Positions 32,753 through 42,425 are shown, counted from the stretch's first letter. The stretch: 64,000 bases of DNA from DASRFA01 sp035651755 (GCA_035651755.1 DASRFA010000050.1:124001-188000); one strand, 5' to 3'. The notes: generated by a model not told the origin, from the letters alone. Made by a program: numbers and translations.

Positions 32753-35197
32753 ATGCTCTCGCCGTACCGCGTTCTCGACTTGACGGACTCGCGCGCCGAG
32801 CTGGGCCCGCTCGTCCTCGCGGGGCTCGGAGCGGAGGTCATCAAGGTGGAGCCGCCCGGCGGCTCCGCCTCGCGGCGGGAGCCGCCGCTCGCGGACGGCC
32901 TGCCGCCGGGCCTCGCGAGCCTCCGCTTCCACGCGCAGAACCGCGGCAAGAAGAGCGTCCTGCTGGACCTCGAGAGCCGTGCCGGTCGCGAGCGATTCCG
33001 CGCGCTCGTCGGGAGCGCCGACTTCCTCTTCGAGAACGCGGCGCCCGGCGCGATGGCGGCGCGCGGCCTCGGCTTCGACGCGCTCCGCGAGGCGAGCCCG
33101 CAGCTCGTCTACGTCGCGATCACGCCGTTCGGCCAGGACGGGCCGTACGCGGACCACCTGGCGACCGACCTGACGCTCGCCGCGATGGGCGGGATGATGG
33201 CGCTGAACGGCGATGCGGACCGCCGCCCGGTCCGCGTCACCGTGCCGCAGACGTGGTACCACGGCGCCGCCGAGAGCGCGGTCGCGGCGCTCGTCGCGCA
33301 CCACCGCCGGCTCGCGACCGGCGAGGCGCAATTCGCCGATGTCTCCGTGCAGGCCGCCGTCTTCTGGACCGGCCTGAACGCGATGATCGCGCACTCGATC
33401 CACGGCCGCGACATCGAGCGGAACGGCACCGTGCTGCAGCTGAGCACGCTCGTGACGCCGCTCGTCTATCCGTGCGCCGACGGCGAGGTCGTGCTCATCA
33501 CGACGACCGCGACGATCGTCCCGCTGATCCGCTGGCTGGTCGACGACGGCACCGTGACGGAGGAGTGGGCCGCGGCCGAGGACTGGCCGAGCTACGAGGC
33601 GCGCATGCTGACCGGCCGGGACCTCGTCTACCCGCTGCCGGTCGTCCAGGAGCGCGTTCGCGCGTTCTGCGCGAAGTACCGCAAGGCGGAGCTGCTCGCG
33701 CGCGGCATCCGCGAGGGCGTGACGCTCGCGCCGGTCAATACGGTCGCCGACGTGCTCGCCTTCGATCACCTCGAGGAGCGGCGCTACTGGAGCGCGTATC
33801 GCCTCGCGGACGGGCGCATCCTGCGCTTTCCCGGTCCCTTCGTGCGCCTGTCGCGCACGCCGGTCGGGTTCGCCGGCACCGCGCCCGCGGTCGGAGAGCA
33901 CACCGATGCCGTGCTCGGCGAGCCGTCGATGGCGCGCACCGGGGCTGCCGATGCCGAGACCTCGCTGCCGATCGGGCCGCGCGGCGACACGCTGCCGTTC
34001 GCGGGCGTCAAGGTCGCCGACTTCTCGTGGATCGGGGTCGGCCCCATCACCGCGAAGGTGCTCGCGGACCACGGCGCGACGGTCGTCCACGTCGAGACCG
34101 AGCAGCCGGCGGATCGGCTGCGCCTCGTCGGCCCGTTCAAGGACGGCGCGCCCGGCATCAATCGCTGCCAGTTCTTCGCGTCGTTCAACACGTCCAAGCT
34201 GTCGCTCGCCCTCGATCTCAAGCGCCCGGAAGGGATCGAGGTCGCGAAGCGGCTGATCGCCTGGGCCGACCTCTGCCTCGACTCGTTCACCGCCGGCACG
34301 ATGGCCGACCTCGGCCTCGGCTGGGAGGTCGTGCGCGAGATCAACCCGTCGATCATCATGGCGAGCACCTGCCTCATGGGGCAGAGCGGACCGGCCGCGC
34401 GCCTCGCCGGCTACGGCTACCACGCCGCCGCGATCTCGGGCTTCTACGAGGTGACCGGCTGGGACGATCGCGCGCCCGGCGGGCCGTTCAACGCCTACAC
34501 CGACACGATCGCGCCGCGCTTCCTGGCGGCGACCTTGATCGCCGCGCTCGACCACCGGCGGCGGACCGGCGCGGGACAGCGCGTCGACCAGGCGCAGATG
34601 GAGTCGGCGCTCTACTTCCTCGCGCCCGAGCTGCTCGACCACCAGGTGAGCGGCCGCATCCCGCGCCGGCGCGGCAACGAGGACCCGGTCGCGTTCCCGC
34701 ACGACGCGTACCCCTGCGCCGGCGACGACGAGTGGTGCGCGATCGCGGTCGAGACCGACGAGCACTGGCGCGCGCTCCGGCGCGCGCTCGGCGAACCCGC
34801 GTGGGCGGCGTCGCCGGAGCTCGACACGGCGGAGGGGCGGCGCGCGCGCGCCGACGTGATCGACCGCGAGCTCGCGGCGTTCACCTCGCGTCACGAGCCG
34901 CGCGCGCTCATGGAGAAGCTGCAGGCCGCGGGCGTTCCCGCCGGCATGGTGCAGCGGTCGAGCGATCACGTCGAGGACCCGCAGCTCCTCCATCGCTGCT
35001 TCTTCCGCACGATGGTGCACCCGGAGATGGGCGAGGTGCCGTACGAGGGGCACCAGTTCCGGATCGCCGGCTACGACAACGGCCCGCGCTTCCCGGCGCC
35101 GTGCCTCGGCGAGCACTCCATCCAGGTGCTGCAGGAGATCCTCGGCTACGGCGACGACGACCTCGCGCGCATTGCGGCGAGCGGCGCGCTCCGCTGA
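32753..35197 (+). CDS. Double-domain CaiB/BaiF (family III) CoA-transferase
   Basis: An 814-residue protein with two CaiB/BaiF domains in tandem; single family members are about 400 residues. The first (1-400) starts SPYRVLDLTDSRAELGPLVLAGLGAEVIKVEPP and keeps the catalytic Asp139 (ATDLTLAAMGG). The second (about 415-800) starts FAGVKVADFSWIGVGPITAKVLADHGA, but where the Asp is expected it reads GYGYHAAAISGF, with no Asp. One half is thus likely catalytic and the other structural. The reaction is CoA transfer between acyl-CoA and a carboxylic acid. GGAGG lies just before the ATG. It leads an operon with a MetE-like gene (12-base gap) and a thioredoxin gene. Confidence 0.88.
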   Translation: MLSPYRVLDLTDSRAELGPLVLAGLGAEVIKVEPPGGSASRREPPLADGLPPGLASLRFHAQNRGKKSVLLDLESRAGRERFRALVGSADFLFENAAPGAMAARGLGFDALREASPQLVYVAITPFGQDGPYADHLATDLTLAAMGGMMALNGDADRRPVRVTVPQTWYHGAAESAVAALVAHHRRLATGEAQFADVSVQAAVFWTGLNAMIAHSIHGRDIERNGTVLQLSTLVTPLVYPCADGEVVLITTTATIVPLIRWLVDDGTVTEEWAAAEDWPSYEARMLTGRDLVYPLPVVQERVRAFCAKYRKAELLARGIREGVTLAPVNTVADVLAFDHLEERRYWSAYRLADGRILRFPGPFVRLSRTPVGFAGTAPAVGEHTDAVLGEPSMARTGAADAETSLPIGPRGDTLPFAGVKVADFSWIGVGPITAKVLADHGATVVHVETEQPADRLRLVGPFKDGAPGINRCQFFASFNTSKLSLALDLKRPEGIEVAKRLIAWADLCLDSFTAGTMADLGLGWEVVREINPSIIMASTCLMGQSGPAARLAGYGYHAAAISGFYEVTGWDDRAPGGPFNAYTDTIAPRFLAATLIAALDHRRRTGAGQRVDQAQMESALYFLAPELLDHQVSGRIPRRRGNEDPVAFPHDAYPCAGDDEWCAIAVETDEHWRALRRALGEPAWAASPELDTAEGRRARADVIDRELAAFTSRHEPRALMEKLQAAGVPAGMVQRSSDHVEDPQLLHRCFFRTMVHPEMGEVPYEGHQFRIAGYDNGPRFPAPCLGEHSIQVLQEILGYGDDDLARIAASGALR

Positions 35198-35209
35198 GAA
35201 GAGGGGATC

Positions 35210-36376
35210 GTGGAGCGAAGCGAGAACCGCATTCTGACGACGCACGCGGGGAGCCTCCCGCGGCCGCCCGAGCTGCTCGATCTGCTCGTGCGCCGGAGTC
35301 GCCGCGAGCCGCTCGACGAGCGCGCCTTCGAGACGGCCGCGCGCGCCGCGACGCGCCGCGCGATCGAGCGGCAGCTCGCCTGCGGCATCGACGTCGGCAA
35401 CGACGGCGAGCAGCCGCGCGAGAGCTTCTTCACGCACGTGCAGCACCGCATGAGCGGATTCGGCGGCGCGAGCCAGCGACCGGTCATGCGCGACATCGTC
35501 GCGTACCGCTCTTTCCTGGATCTCAAGCTCCCCGACTTCTCGCGCACGATGGTGAACCTGCTGGCCGCCCCGAAGGCGGTCGGCGAGGTGCGGTCGCTCG
35601 GGACGGCCGCGATCGAGAAGGAGTGCAGCGATTTCGCGGACGCGCTCGCGGCGCAGCCGGGCCCGGCGCGCTTCGTCGAGACGTTCCTCACCGCTCCGTC
35701 GCCCGGCATCGTGGCCGCCGCGATGCAGAACGAGCACTACCCGCGGCTCGAGGATTACGTGCGCGCCGTCGCGGCGGCGCTCCGGCCGGAGTACGAGGCC
35801 ATCGCCGCGCGCGGCATCGTCCTCCAGCTCGACTGCCCCGACCTCGCGATGGAGCGGCACACGCTCTTCGCCGATCGCCCGCTGGACGAGTTCCTCGCCT
35901 TCGTGGACGTCGTCGTGGACGCGATCAACGACGCGATCGCCGGCATCGCGCCCGAGCGCGTCCGGATGCACGTCTGCTTCGGCAACTACGAAGGACCGCA
36001 CACGCACGACGTCGATCTCGCCGCGATCCTGCCGCACCTCTACCGGGCGCGCGTGGGCGCGGTGCTGCTGCCGTTCGCGAACCCGCGCCACGCGCACGAG
36101 CTCGGCTGCCTCGAGCGGGAGCCGCTGCCGGCGCGCTGGCTCCTCGTCGCCGGCGTGATCGACACGACGACGAACTACGTCGAGCACCCCGAGGTCGTCG
36201 CCGAACGGCTCGAGCGCGCGGCGCGCGCCGTCGGCGACCCGCGGCGCGTCCTCGCCGGCACGGACTGCGGCTTCGCGACCGCGGCGGGCCTCGGAGAGGT
36301 CGCGGAAGAGGTCGTCTGGGAGAAGCTCCGCGCGCTGCGTGCCGGGGCCGACATCGCCTCACGACGTCTGCTCTGA
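35210..36376 (+). CDS. MetE C-terminal-like zinc alkyl/methyltransferase
   Basis: A 388-residue TIM barrel of the cobalamin-independent methionine-synthase II superfamily. The zinc set is present: His254 and Cys256 (RMHVCFGNY) and Cys353 (AGTDCGF). The N-terminus (ILTTHAGSLPRPPELL) is typical of the single-domain group that includes methionine-synthase-like and epoxyalkane:coenzyme-M-transferase-like enzymes. Lacking the MetE N-terminal domain and sitting in an operon with a CoA-transferase, it more likely alkylates a thiol in a catabolic route than makes methionine. GTG start after GAAGAGGGG. Confidence 0.78.
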   Translation: MERSENRILTTHAGSLPRPPELLDLLVRRSRREPLDERAFETAARAATRRAIERQLACGIDVGNDGEQPRESFFTHVQHRMSGFGGASQRPVMRDIVAYRSFLDLKLPDFSRTMVNLLAAPKAVGEVRSLGTAAIEKECSDFADALAAQPGPARFVETFLTAPSPGIVAAAMQNEHYPRLEDYVRAVAAALRPEYEAIAARGIVLQLDCPDLAMERHTLFADRPLDEFLAFVDVVVDAINDAIAGIAPERVRMHVCFGNYEGPHTHDVDLAAILPHLYRARVGAVLLPFANPRHAHELGCLEREPLPARWLLVAGVIDTTTNYVEHPEVVAERLERAARAVGDPRRVLAGTDCGFATAAGLGEVAEEVVWEKLRALRAGADIASRRLL

Positions 36377-36388
36377 TACCGAAGGGAC

Positions 36389-37270
36389 ATGCTCGCCGGC
36401 GGCCCGTCGCGCCCGTTCGTCATCGACGTCACCGATCAGACCTTCGAGGCCGAGGTCCTCGAGCGATCCAAGACGACGCCGGTCGTCGTCGACTTCTGGG
36501 CGCCCTGGTGCGGCCCGTGCAAGACGCTCGGCCCGGTGCTCGAGCGGCTCGCAGCGGAGCAGGGCGGCGCCTTCATCCTCGCGAAGGTGAACGTCGACGA
36601 GAATCCGGGCGTGGCGCGCGCGGCCGGCGTCCAGAGCATTCCGCTGGTGCTCGGCGTCAAAGACGGACAGGTCGTGTCGGAGTTCGTCGGCGCGCAGCCG
36701 GCGAACGTGGTGCAGCAGTTCGTCGCGCGCCTGCTGCCGGGCGAGGAGGAGAAGCTCGCCGCCAGGGGCGAGGAGCTGCTCGCCGAAGGCGACGTCGCCG
36801 GCGCCGAGGAGCGCTTCCGGAAGGCGCTCGATGCCCGCCCCGGACACCCGCGCGCGAGCCTCGGGCTCGCGCGCATCCTCGGAACGGACGGCCGCGTCGA
36901 CGAGGCCGTCCAGCTTCTCGAGGCGGCCGCGCCGGCCGCGAGCGGACAGGTTGCGCGCGACATCGAGACCCAGCTCGCGAGCCTCCGCACCGCCGCGCCC
37001 GACGTCGCGCAGGACGAGGCGCCGCTCCGCGAACGCATCGCGCGCGACCCGGCCGATGTGGCGGCGCGGATCGAGCTCGGAAAGCTCCTCGCTGCGGCGC
37101 GCCGCTACGAGGAGGCGCTGCAGCAGCTCCTCGAGGCGGTGAAGCGCGATCGCAAGTTCGACGACGAGGCCGCGCGGAAGGCCATGCTCGACGTCTTCAC
37201 GCTCCTCGGCCGCGATCACCCGCTCGCGTCGCGCTACCAGCGCGAGCTGTCGTCGGCGCTGTTCCGCTGA
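36389..37270 (+). CDS. cnoX: CnoX/YbbN-like thioredoxin with TPR domain
   Basis: A 293-residue protein: thioredoxin fold at 1-112 with active site WCGPC (Cys41, Cys44) and cis-Pro in SIPLVLGV, then TPR-like helices (about 118-290; LLAEGDVAGAEERFRKALDARPGHPRASLGLARIL). This is the CnoX (YbbN) arrangement of a redox-active holdase chaperone that protects and hands over oxidised substrates. Enterobacterial CnoX has lost CGPC; this one keeps it, as in other proteobacteria. It is the third gene of the CoA-transferase/MetE-like operon, 12 bases after the previous stop, with GAAGGGA before the ATG. Confidence 0.85.
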   Translation: MLAGGPSRPFVIDVTDQTFEAEVLERSKTTPVVVDFWAPWCGPCKTLGPVLERLAAEQGGAFILAKVNVDENPGVARAAGVQSIPLVLGVKDGQVVSEFVGAQPANVVQQFVARLLPGEEEKLAARGEELLAEGDVAGAEERFRKALDARPGHPRASLGLARILGTDGRVDEAVQLLEAAAPAASGQVARDIETQLASLRTAAPDVAQDEAPLRERIARDPADVAARIELGKLLAAARRYEEALQQLLEAVKRDRKFDDEAARKAMLDVFTLLGRDHPLASRYQRELSSALFR

Positions 37271-37300
37271 GTCGGCCGGCGTCGTCTCCCGAGCGGCGCG

Positions 37301-38422
37301 TCAGCCGACCTCCGACGTTCCCCACGCGGCGAGGTCCGCGGTGTCGTCGCGCGCGCGCTCCCACAGAAGCTCCGCCGCCTGGTCCGGATTCCACGACCCC
37401 GACTGCTCGCCGCCGAGCAAGCCCGCGTGCGGCGCGCTGCCCGCGGTCTGCGCGAGGAAGGGGTACTCCGCGAGCCAGCGCGGCACGCGCGACGTCGACA
37501 GGTACGGGATGTTGACCGTGCGCACCGCCGCCTCGGAGCCCTTGTCCTCGACCCACTCGTGCTTCGTGCGAAGGATCTCGCCGGCGAGGCGGTAGTACTC
37601 GAGGATCGCGTCGACGGCCGAGCGGACGCCGGCGGGCGTGTCGGATGCGTTCACGGTGCGCGCGACCTCCGCCTCGGCGGCGCGCACGCGCGACGCGTAG
37701 AGCGGAAGCGGGATGCCGAGATGCGCGACCGGCTCGAGCCGCGCGAGCGCGGCCGCGGCCTCGCGCGCGGCGTTCCGCCCGGCGACCGGCGCGGACGCCG
37801 CCGACGGAAGCGACGCGAGCGCGGGCGGCCGCGCCGCGATCGGCGGCGGTGCGGGCGGCGCCGCCGCGACGTCGCCGCTCGTCGAAGCCCCCGGCCAGCT
37901 CGCCGGAGGCGAGATCCCGAGCTCGTTCGTCCGGTGCGCGCCGTCGATGCCGCCGACCGTCGCGCTCGCTCCCGCGGGCGCGACGGCCGACGTCGAGCCG
38001 GGGAGGCTCGCGGCCGGCGCCCACGCGGCGACCTGGTCCTCGGCGATCCCGGCGGCGAGCGCGACCAGGCGCCCCTGCCGCTGCACCGCGAGCAGAACGG
38101 CGAGGCGCGCGCCGAGCGCGGCGCTCGCGGCGCGCTCGAGGTCCTCGCAGCGCGCGACCCGGATGCCGTTCGCCTGGCGCACGACGTCTCCCGCCGCGAC
38201 CTGCGCGTCGCCCGCGCTCGCCGTGACGACGACCTCGCTTCCGCCGTTCCCCGTCGGGTCCTGCCGAGCGCCGAAGCCGAGGCGCGCGGGAAGCCGGCAG
38301 GCCTTCGCGGCCGCGTCGCCCGCCGCGCTCGCGGGCCGCGCCGCCACGAGCAGGAGCGCTGCGAGCAGCGGCAGCGATGCCGCCGCGAGCGACGCGGGCA
38401 TGACGCGAGCGCGGCGCGACAT
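37301..38422 (-). CDS. Secreted protein with PDZ-like domain
   Basis: A 373-residue protein with a long signal peptide (to about residue 34, ARPASA). Residues about 55-125 look like a PDZ domain: VAAGDVVRQANGIRVARCEDLERAAS, then AVLLAVQRQGRLVALA. An Ala/Pro/Ser-rich linker (about 125-220) follows, then a helical region ending in VPRWLAEYPFLAQTAG. The overall family is unrecognised; a periplasmic binding or scaffold role is possible. The ATG shares its A with the stop of the luciferase-like gene upstream (TGATG), so they are translationally coupled. Confidence 0.68.
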   Translation of the reverse strand: MSRRARVMPASLAAASLPLLAALLLVAARPASAAGDAAAKACRLPARLGFGARQDPTGNGGSEVVVTASAGDAQVAAGDVVRQANGIRVARCEDLERAASAALGARLAVLLAVQRQGRLVALAAGIAEDQVAAWAPAASLPGSTSAVAPAGASATVGGIDGAHRTNELGISPPASWPGASTSGDVAAAPPAPPPIAARPPALASLPSAASAPVAGRNAAREAAAALARLEPVAHLGIPLPLYASRVRAAEAEVARTVNASDTPAGVRSAVDAILEYYRLAGEILRTKHEWVEDKGSEAAVRTVNIPYLSTSRVPRWLAEYPFLAQTAGSAPHAGLLGGEQSGSWNPDQAAELLWERARDDTADLAAWGTSEVG

Positions 38423-39444
38423 CAGATCGCCCGCAGCCGGGCCACCACCTCCGCCCACTCCTCGGGGTGGTTCGACTCCGGGCGCGCGTGGCAGATGAGG
38501 CTCAGTCGATCGACGAGGCCGCGATAGCGCTCGGCGAGCTTGGTCGGGACGTCCTTCGGCTCGCAGCGCACCGCGAACGCGCGAAGCATGTCGTCGGTGA
38601 TCAGGTTTCCCATCTCGACCCAGCGGCCCTGCTTCGAGAGCGCGTTGAGCTCGCCCTGCAGCTCGCCCCAGCCGTGCGTCTCGAGGACGACCCGGTACGC
38701 CGGCGTCGAGCCGTAGAACGCGAGCTGCATGCGGGTCGACGCCTCCGCCTGGCGCACCTCGTCCTCGGTGTAGCCGGTGACGACGAGCGTCTGACACGCG
38801 ATCTCGAGCGCGGAGCGCGATCGTCCCGCCTTGTCGAGGCCGCGCGCGATGGCGGGCAGCGTCGTGTCGCGGATGAACTCCGGCGAGTTGAACGGGTGGA
38901 CGAAGAGGCCGTCCGCGACCTCGCCCGCGACCGCCGTCATCGGCCGGCCGACGCCCGCGAGGAAGATCCGGGGCGGCCCGCTCGGGCTCGGGCCCGGGTC
39001 GAAGAACGGCGTCATGAGCGTGTGGCGGTAGAAGTCGCCGCGGAAGTCGAGCTTCTCGTTCTCGTTCCAGGCGCGCCAGATCGCCTTGACGGCCTGCACG
39101 AGCTCCCGCATGCGCGCGACCGGCTTGTCCCACACGGCGCTGAAGCGCTTCTCGATGTGCGCCCTCACCTGCGACCCGAGGCCCAGGATGAACCGGCCCT
39201 TCGAGAAGAGCTGGAGGTCGTGGCCCAACTGCGCGAGGTGCATCGGGCTTCGCGGAAACGCGATCGCGATCGCGGTCGCGAGCTCGACGCGCTCGGTGTG
39301 CTCGGCCGCGATCGCGAGCGGGAAGAAGGGGTCGTGCGGACCTTCGAACGTGAAGAGGCCGTCGACCCCGAGCTTCTCGATCGCGCGCGCCTCGGCCGGT
39401 ACGCGCGCGAGGTCGGTGGCGAGGAGCGGTACATCGACCTTCAT
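38422..39444 (-). CDS. LLM-class F420-type oxidoreductase, TIGR03617-like
   Basis: A 340-residue luciferase-like TIM barrel. The start MKVDVPLLATDLARVPAEA, then EKLGVDGLFTFEGPHDPFFPLAIAAEHT, SKGRFILGLGSQVRAHIEKRFS and PRIFLAGVGRPMTAVAGEVADGLFVHPFNS fit the F420-dependent TIGR03617 group well. The substrate is unknown. Together with the SDR gene 57 bases upstream and the coupled PDZ-like gene it forms a minus-strand operon, consistent with oxidation of an alcohol or ketone intermediate. Confidence 0.88.
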   Translation of the reverse strand: MKVDVPLLATDLARVPAEARAIEKLGVDGLFTFEGPHDPFFPLAIAAEHTERVELATAIAIAFPRSPMHLAQLGHDLQLFSKGRFILGLGSQVRAHIEKRFSAVWDKPVARMRELVQAVKAIWRAWNENEKLDFRGDFYRHTLMTPFFDPGPSPSGPPRIFLAGVGRPMTAVAGEVADGLFVHPFNSPEFIRDTTLPAIARGLDKAGRSRSALEIACQTLVVTGYTEDEVRQAEASTRMQLAFYGSTPAYRVVLETHGWGELQGELNALSKQGRWVEMGNLITDDMLRAFAVRCEPKDVPTKLAERYRGLVDRLSLICHARPESNHPEEWAEVVARLRAI

Positions 39445-39501
39445 GCGCGCACGTCTATCCCAGCCGGCGTCGATTTCAACGCGTCGGCAGACTCTCGGCC
39501 G

Positions 39502-40251
39502 TCAAGTATTTCCGCCGCCGTTCGGGCTCAGGACCTGGCCGGTCACGAAGCTGGCCTCCGGCGACACGAGGTAGGCGCACGCCGCCGCGATGTCCTCGGG
39601 CTGCCCGATCCGGCGCGCCGGGAGCCGCTTCACGATCTCGTCGTAGAGCGACGGCGGCGCGCCCGCGCCGCGGATGAGCGGCGTGTCGATCAGACCCGGG
39701 GCGATCGCGTTCGCGGTGACGCCGGACGGACCGAGCTCGAGGGCGAGCGCCTTCGTGAACCCGACGATGCCCGCCTTCGCGGCCGAGTAGTGCGCGAGGC
39801 CCGGGCCGCCGCCCGTCAAGCCCGCGGCGGACGAGACGTTCACGATGCGGCCCCATCGGGCCGACGTGAGGTCGGCGACGAACGCGCGGCAGACGAGGAA
39901 GGTGCCCTTCAGGTGGACGGCGATCATGCGATCGAAGCTCGCCTCCGACATCGCGGCGAAGGGCTCGAAGCCGGCGATGCCGGCCGAGTTCACGACGATC
40001 GCAGCGCCGCCGAGCGCGGCGTGGACGCGATCGGCGGCCGCCGCGACGCTCGCCGCGTCCGCGACGTCGACCGCGACCGCCGCCGCGCGCCTTCCGCACG
40101 CGCGCACCTCGTCCGCGACCCGCTCGGCCGCGTCGTCGCGCAGGTCGAGAACCGCGACCTCCGCGCCGTCGCGCGCGAGGCGGAGGGCGATCGCGCGCCC
40201 GATGCCCGACCCGCCGCCGGTCACGACGGCGACTTTCCCCTGCAGCGTCAT
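39502..40251 (-). CDS. Short-chain dehydrogenase/reductase (FabG-like)
   Basis: A 249-residue classical SDR with the ATG at 40251 (MTLQGKVAVVTGG), chosen over an in-frame ATG six codons upstream. The nucleotide motif TGGGSGIGRAI, VLDLRDD (Asp for NAD), NSAG, the catalytic Ser in NVSSAAG and Tyr/Lys in HYSAAKAG are all present. It ends SFVTGQVLSPNGGGNT. Substrate unknown. It is first in the operon with the F420-type oxidoreductase. Confidence 0.88.
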   Translation of the reverse strand: MTLQGKVAVVTGGGSGIGRAIALRLARDGAEVAVLDLRDDAAERVADEVRACGRRAAAVAVDVADAASVAAAADRVHAALGGAAIVVNSAGIAGFEPFAAMSEASFDRMIAVHLKGTFLVCRAFVADLTSARWGRIVNVSSAAGLTGGGPGLAHYSAAKAGIVGFTKALALELGPSGVTANAIAPGLIDTPLIRGAGAPPSLYDEIVKRLPARRIGQPEDIAAACAYLVSPEASFVTGQVLSPNGGGNT

Positions 40252-40403
40252 TTCGCCCCGATAGGCCAATCGCTCGGCGATGTCGAAACCCCGACCACCC
40301 CGCGGCTCACGACGCGATCCCGTGTACGATCCGTGGGGGTGCTCGCCCCCAGCGAGCGCCCGAGGGCGGCCCGAGAAGCGGGCGCCCGCAGGGCGGTCGC
40401 AAG

Positions 40404-41789
40404 ATGGAGCGATACGACCTCGTCGTGCTCGGAAGCGGGCCGGCCGGCCAGAAGGCCGCCATCCAGGCCGCGAAGCTGCGGAAGAAGGTGGCGGTCGTGG
40501 AGCCGCGCACGGTCGGCGGCGTCTGCATCAACACCGGCACGATCCCGAGCAAGACGCTGCGCGAGGCCGTCCTGTACCTCTGGGGACACCGCCAGCGCGG
40601 CTACTACGGGTCGAGCTACCGCGTGAAGGAGGAGATCACGATCCAGGACCTCCTGAACCGCGCGCGCCACGTGATCGCGCGCGAGGACGCGGTCGTGCAG
40701 GACCAGCTCGCGCGCAACCACGTGCGTGTCGTCGTCGGCCGCGGGCGCTTCGTCGACCCGCACACCATCCGCGCCGAAGACGAGCGCGGCGCGACGGACC
40801 TCCAGGCGGAGCGCATCGTGGTCGCGACCGGCACCGTTCCGGCGCGCCCGCCGTCGGTCGAGTTCGACGGCCGCCGCATCATCGACTCCGACGGCCTGCT
40901 CGAGCTCGACGTGCTGCCGCGCTCGATGGTCGTCGCCGGCGCCGGCGTGATCGGCTGGGAGTACGCCACGATCTTCGCCGCCGCCGGCGTCGAGATCACG
41001 CTCGTCGACAAGCGGGCGAACCCGCTCGACTTCGTCGACGGCGAGCTCATCGACGCCGAGAAGTACCACATGCGCTCGCTCGGCGTGACACTCCGCTTCG
41101 GCGAGGAGGTGACCGCGGTGCGCCGCGCGCACAGCGGCGACGCGGTGGTCGCCGAGCTCAAAAGTGGAAAGCGCGTGATGGCGGAAACCCTGCTCTACTC
41201 CGCCGGACGAGTCGGCGCGACGCGCGACCTGAACCTCGAAGCGGCCGGTCTCGGCGCGGACGAGCGCGGGCGCCTCCACGTGGACGAGTTCTTCCGGACC
41301 TCGGTGCCGCACGTCTACGCCGTCGGCGACGTGATCGGGTTCCCGAGCCTCGCGTCGACCTCGATGGAGCAAGGCCGGATCGCCGCGCTGCACGCCTTCG
41401 GCCGACCGATCCTGCCGCGCTCGCCGTGCGCGCCGTTCGGGATCTACGCGATTCCCGAGATGGCGATGATCGGCCGCAACGAGGAAGAGCTCACGCGCGA
41501 CTCGATCGGGTACGAGGTCGGGCGCGCGTTCTACCGCGAGATCGCGCGCGGCGCGATCATCGGCGACGACGTCGGCATGCTGAAGCTCGTCTTCCGGAGC
41601 GACGACCGCCGCCTCGTCGGCGTGCATGCCATCGGCGACGGAGCGACCGAGCTGATCCACATCGGCCAGGCGGTGCTGATCTTCGAGGGCGGGCTCGACT
41701 ACTTCGTCGACGCGGTGTTCAACTACCCGACGCTCGCGGAGTGCTACAAGGTCGCGGCACTCGACGCGATGAACAAGCTCGAGGCGTAG
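40404..41789 (+). CDS. sthA: Soluble pyridine nucleotide transhydrogenase (Si-specific)
   Basis: A 461-residue flavoprotein that moves hydride between NADPH and NAD. The FAD motif is GSGPAGQKAA (10-19). At the position of the disulfide in lipoyl dehydrogenases it has CINTGTIPSK (Cys41 only), a single-Cys form diagnostic of SthA. The second nucleotide motif GAGVIGWEYATIFAAAG is near residue 180, FAD-binding YAVGDVIGFPSLAS near 310, and the dimer interface contains GDGATELIHIGQA. Length matches the family. Probably cytosolic and monocistronic, balancing NADPH in a catabolic lifestyle. Confidence 0.93.
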   Translation: MERYDLVVLGSGPAGQKAAIQAAKLRKKVAVVEPRTVGGVCINTGTIPSKTLREAVLYLWGHRQRGYYGSSYRVKEEITIQDLLNRARHVIAREDAVVQDQLARNHVRVVVGRGRFVDPHTIRAEDERGATDLQAERIVVATGTVPARPPSVEFDGRRIIDSDGLLELDVLPRSMVVAGAGVIGWEYATIFAAAGVEITLVDKRANPLDFVDGELIDAEKYHMRSLGVTLRFGEEVTAVRRAHSGDAVVAELKSGKRVMAETLLYSAGRVGATRDLNLEAAGLGADERGRLHVDEFFRTSVPHVYAVGDVIGFPSLASTSMEQGRIAALHAFGRPILPRSPCAPFGIYAIPEMAMIGRNEEELTRDSIGYEVGRAFYREIARGAIIGDDVGMLKLVFRSDDRRLVGVHAIGDGATELIHIGQAVLIFEGGLDYFVDAVFNYPTLAECYKVAALDAMNKLEA

Positions 41790-41877
41790 GCGGCGACTCG
41801 TCCCGGGTGGCACGGTGCGCCGGCCCGCCCCGCAACATGCGATTGCCGCGCCGAGGCGAACGGCGTAGTCGTCTCTC

Positions 41878-42369
41878 ATGCTCACCACGCTCGGCGTGGC
41901 TGCGGCGACCCTAGTGCTCTCCGAGCCGGTCATGACGCTCGTCCACCGCTTCGTGTTCCACGGCCCACTGTGGTGCGAGCACCGGTCGCACCATGCCCAC
42001 CCGAACGCGCGTCGGATCGTCCGCAACGACCTCTTGTGGCTGTGGCCGCTCGGCGCTTCCGCAGCCCTGATCGCGCTCGGCGGTCCGGTCGTCGCCGGAC
42101 TCGGCATCGGAGTCGCCGCCTACGTCGCGGCGTACGTCTTCGCCCACGACGGCGTTGCGCATGGTCGCTTCCGAGTTCCGCGACGCGTCCGTCGCTTGAC
42201 GGTGTTCCGGATCATCGCGCAGACGCACCACCTGCACCATCGCGGCGGCCGGGCTGGATTCGGTGCGCCGCCCTTCGGCGTCTACACGGCGCCGCTCGAG
42301 CATCGTTGGCGGTTGCTCGCCGGCGACGCTCCGCCCGACAAGGTCTGCTCGCCTGCTGCCGCGCGATGA
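41878..42369 (+). CDS. crtZ: Beta-carotene hydroxylase-like di-iron membrane protein
   Basis: A 163-residue membrane protein of the fatty-acid-hydroxylase superfamily. The histidine boxes of CrtZ are present: HRFVFH (His23, His28), EHRSHH (His35, His38, His39), DGVAH (about 95-99) and THHLHH (about 121-126). They are followed by GFGAPPFGVY, which is characteristic of CrtZ. It hydroxylates carotenoid rings at C3/C3'. No other carotenoid gene is in the window, so the pathway must be encoded elsewhere. Confidence 0.85.
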   Translation: MLTTLGVAAATLVLSEPVMTLVHRFVFHGPLWCEHRSHHAHPNARRIVRNDLLWLWPLGASAALIALGGPVVAGLGIGVAAYVAAYVFAHDGVAHGRFRVPRRVRRLTVFRIIAQTHHLHHRGGRAGFGAPPFGVYTAPLEHRWRLLAGDAPPDKVCSPAAAR

Positions 42370-42425
42370 CGACCGGCGGCGAATGCGGGTCGACAGGAGC
42401 GGTGCGACGACATTAGAAGGGGTCC

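Noticed and set aside
38466..38480. GGTTCGACTCC, which resembles a tRNA T-loop
   Set aside because: It lies inside the coding sequence of the F420-type oxidoreductase, and no acceptor, D or anticodon stems fit around it.
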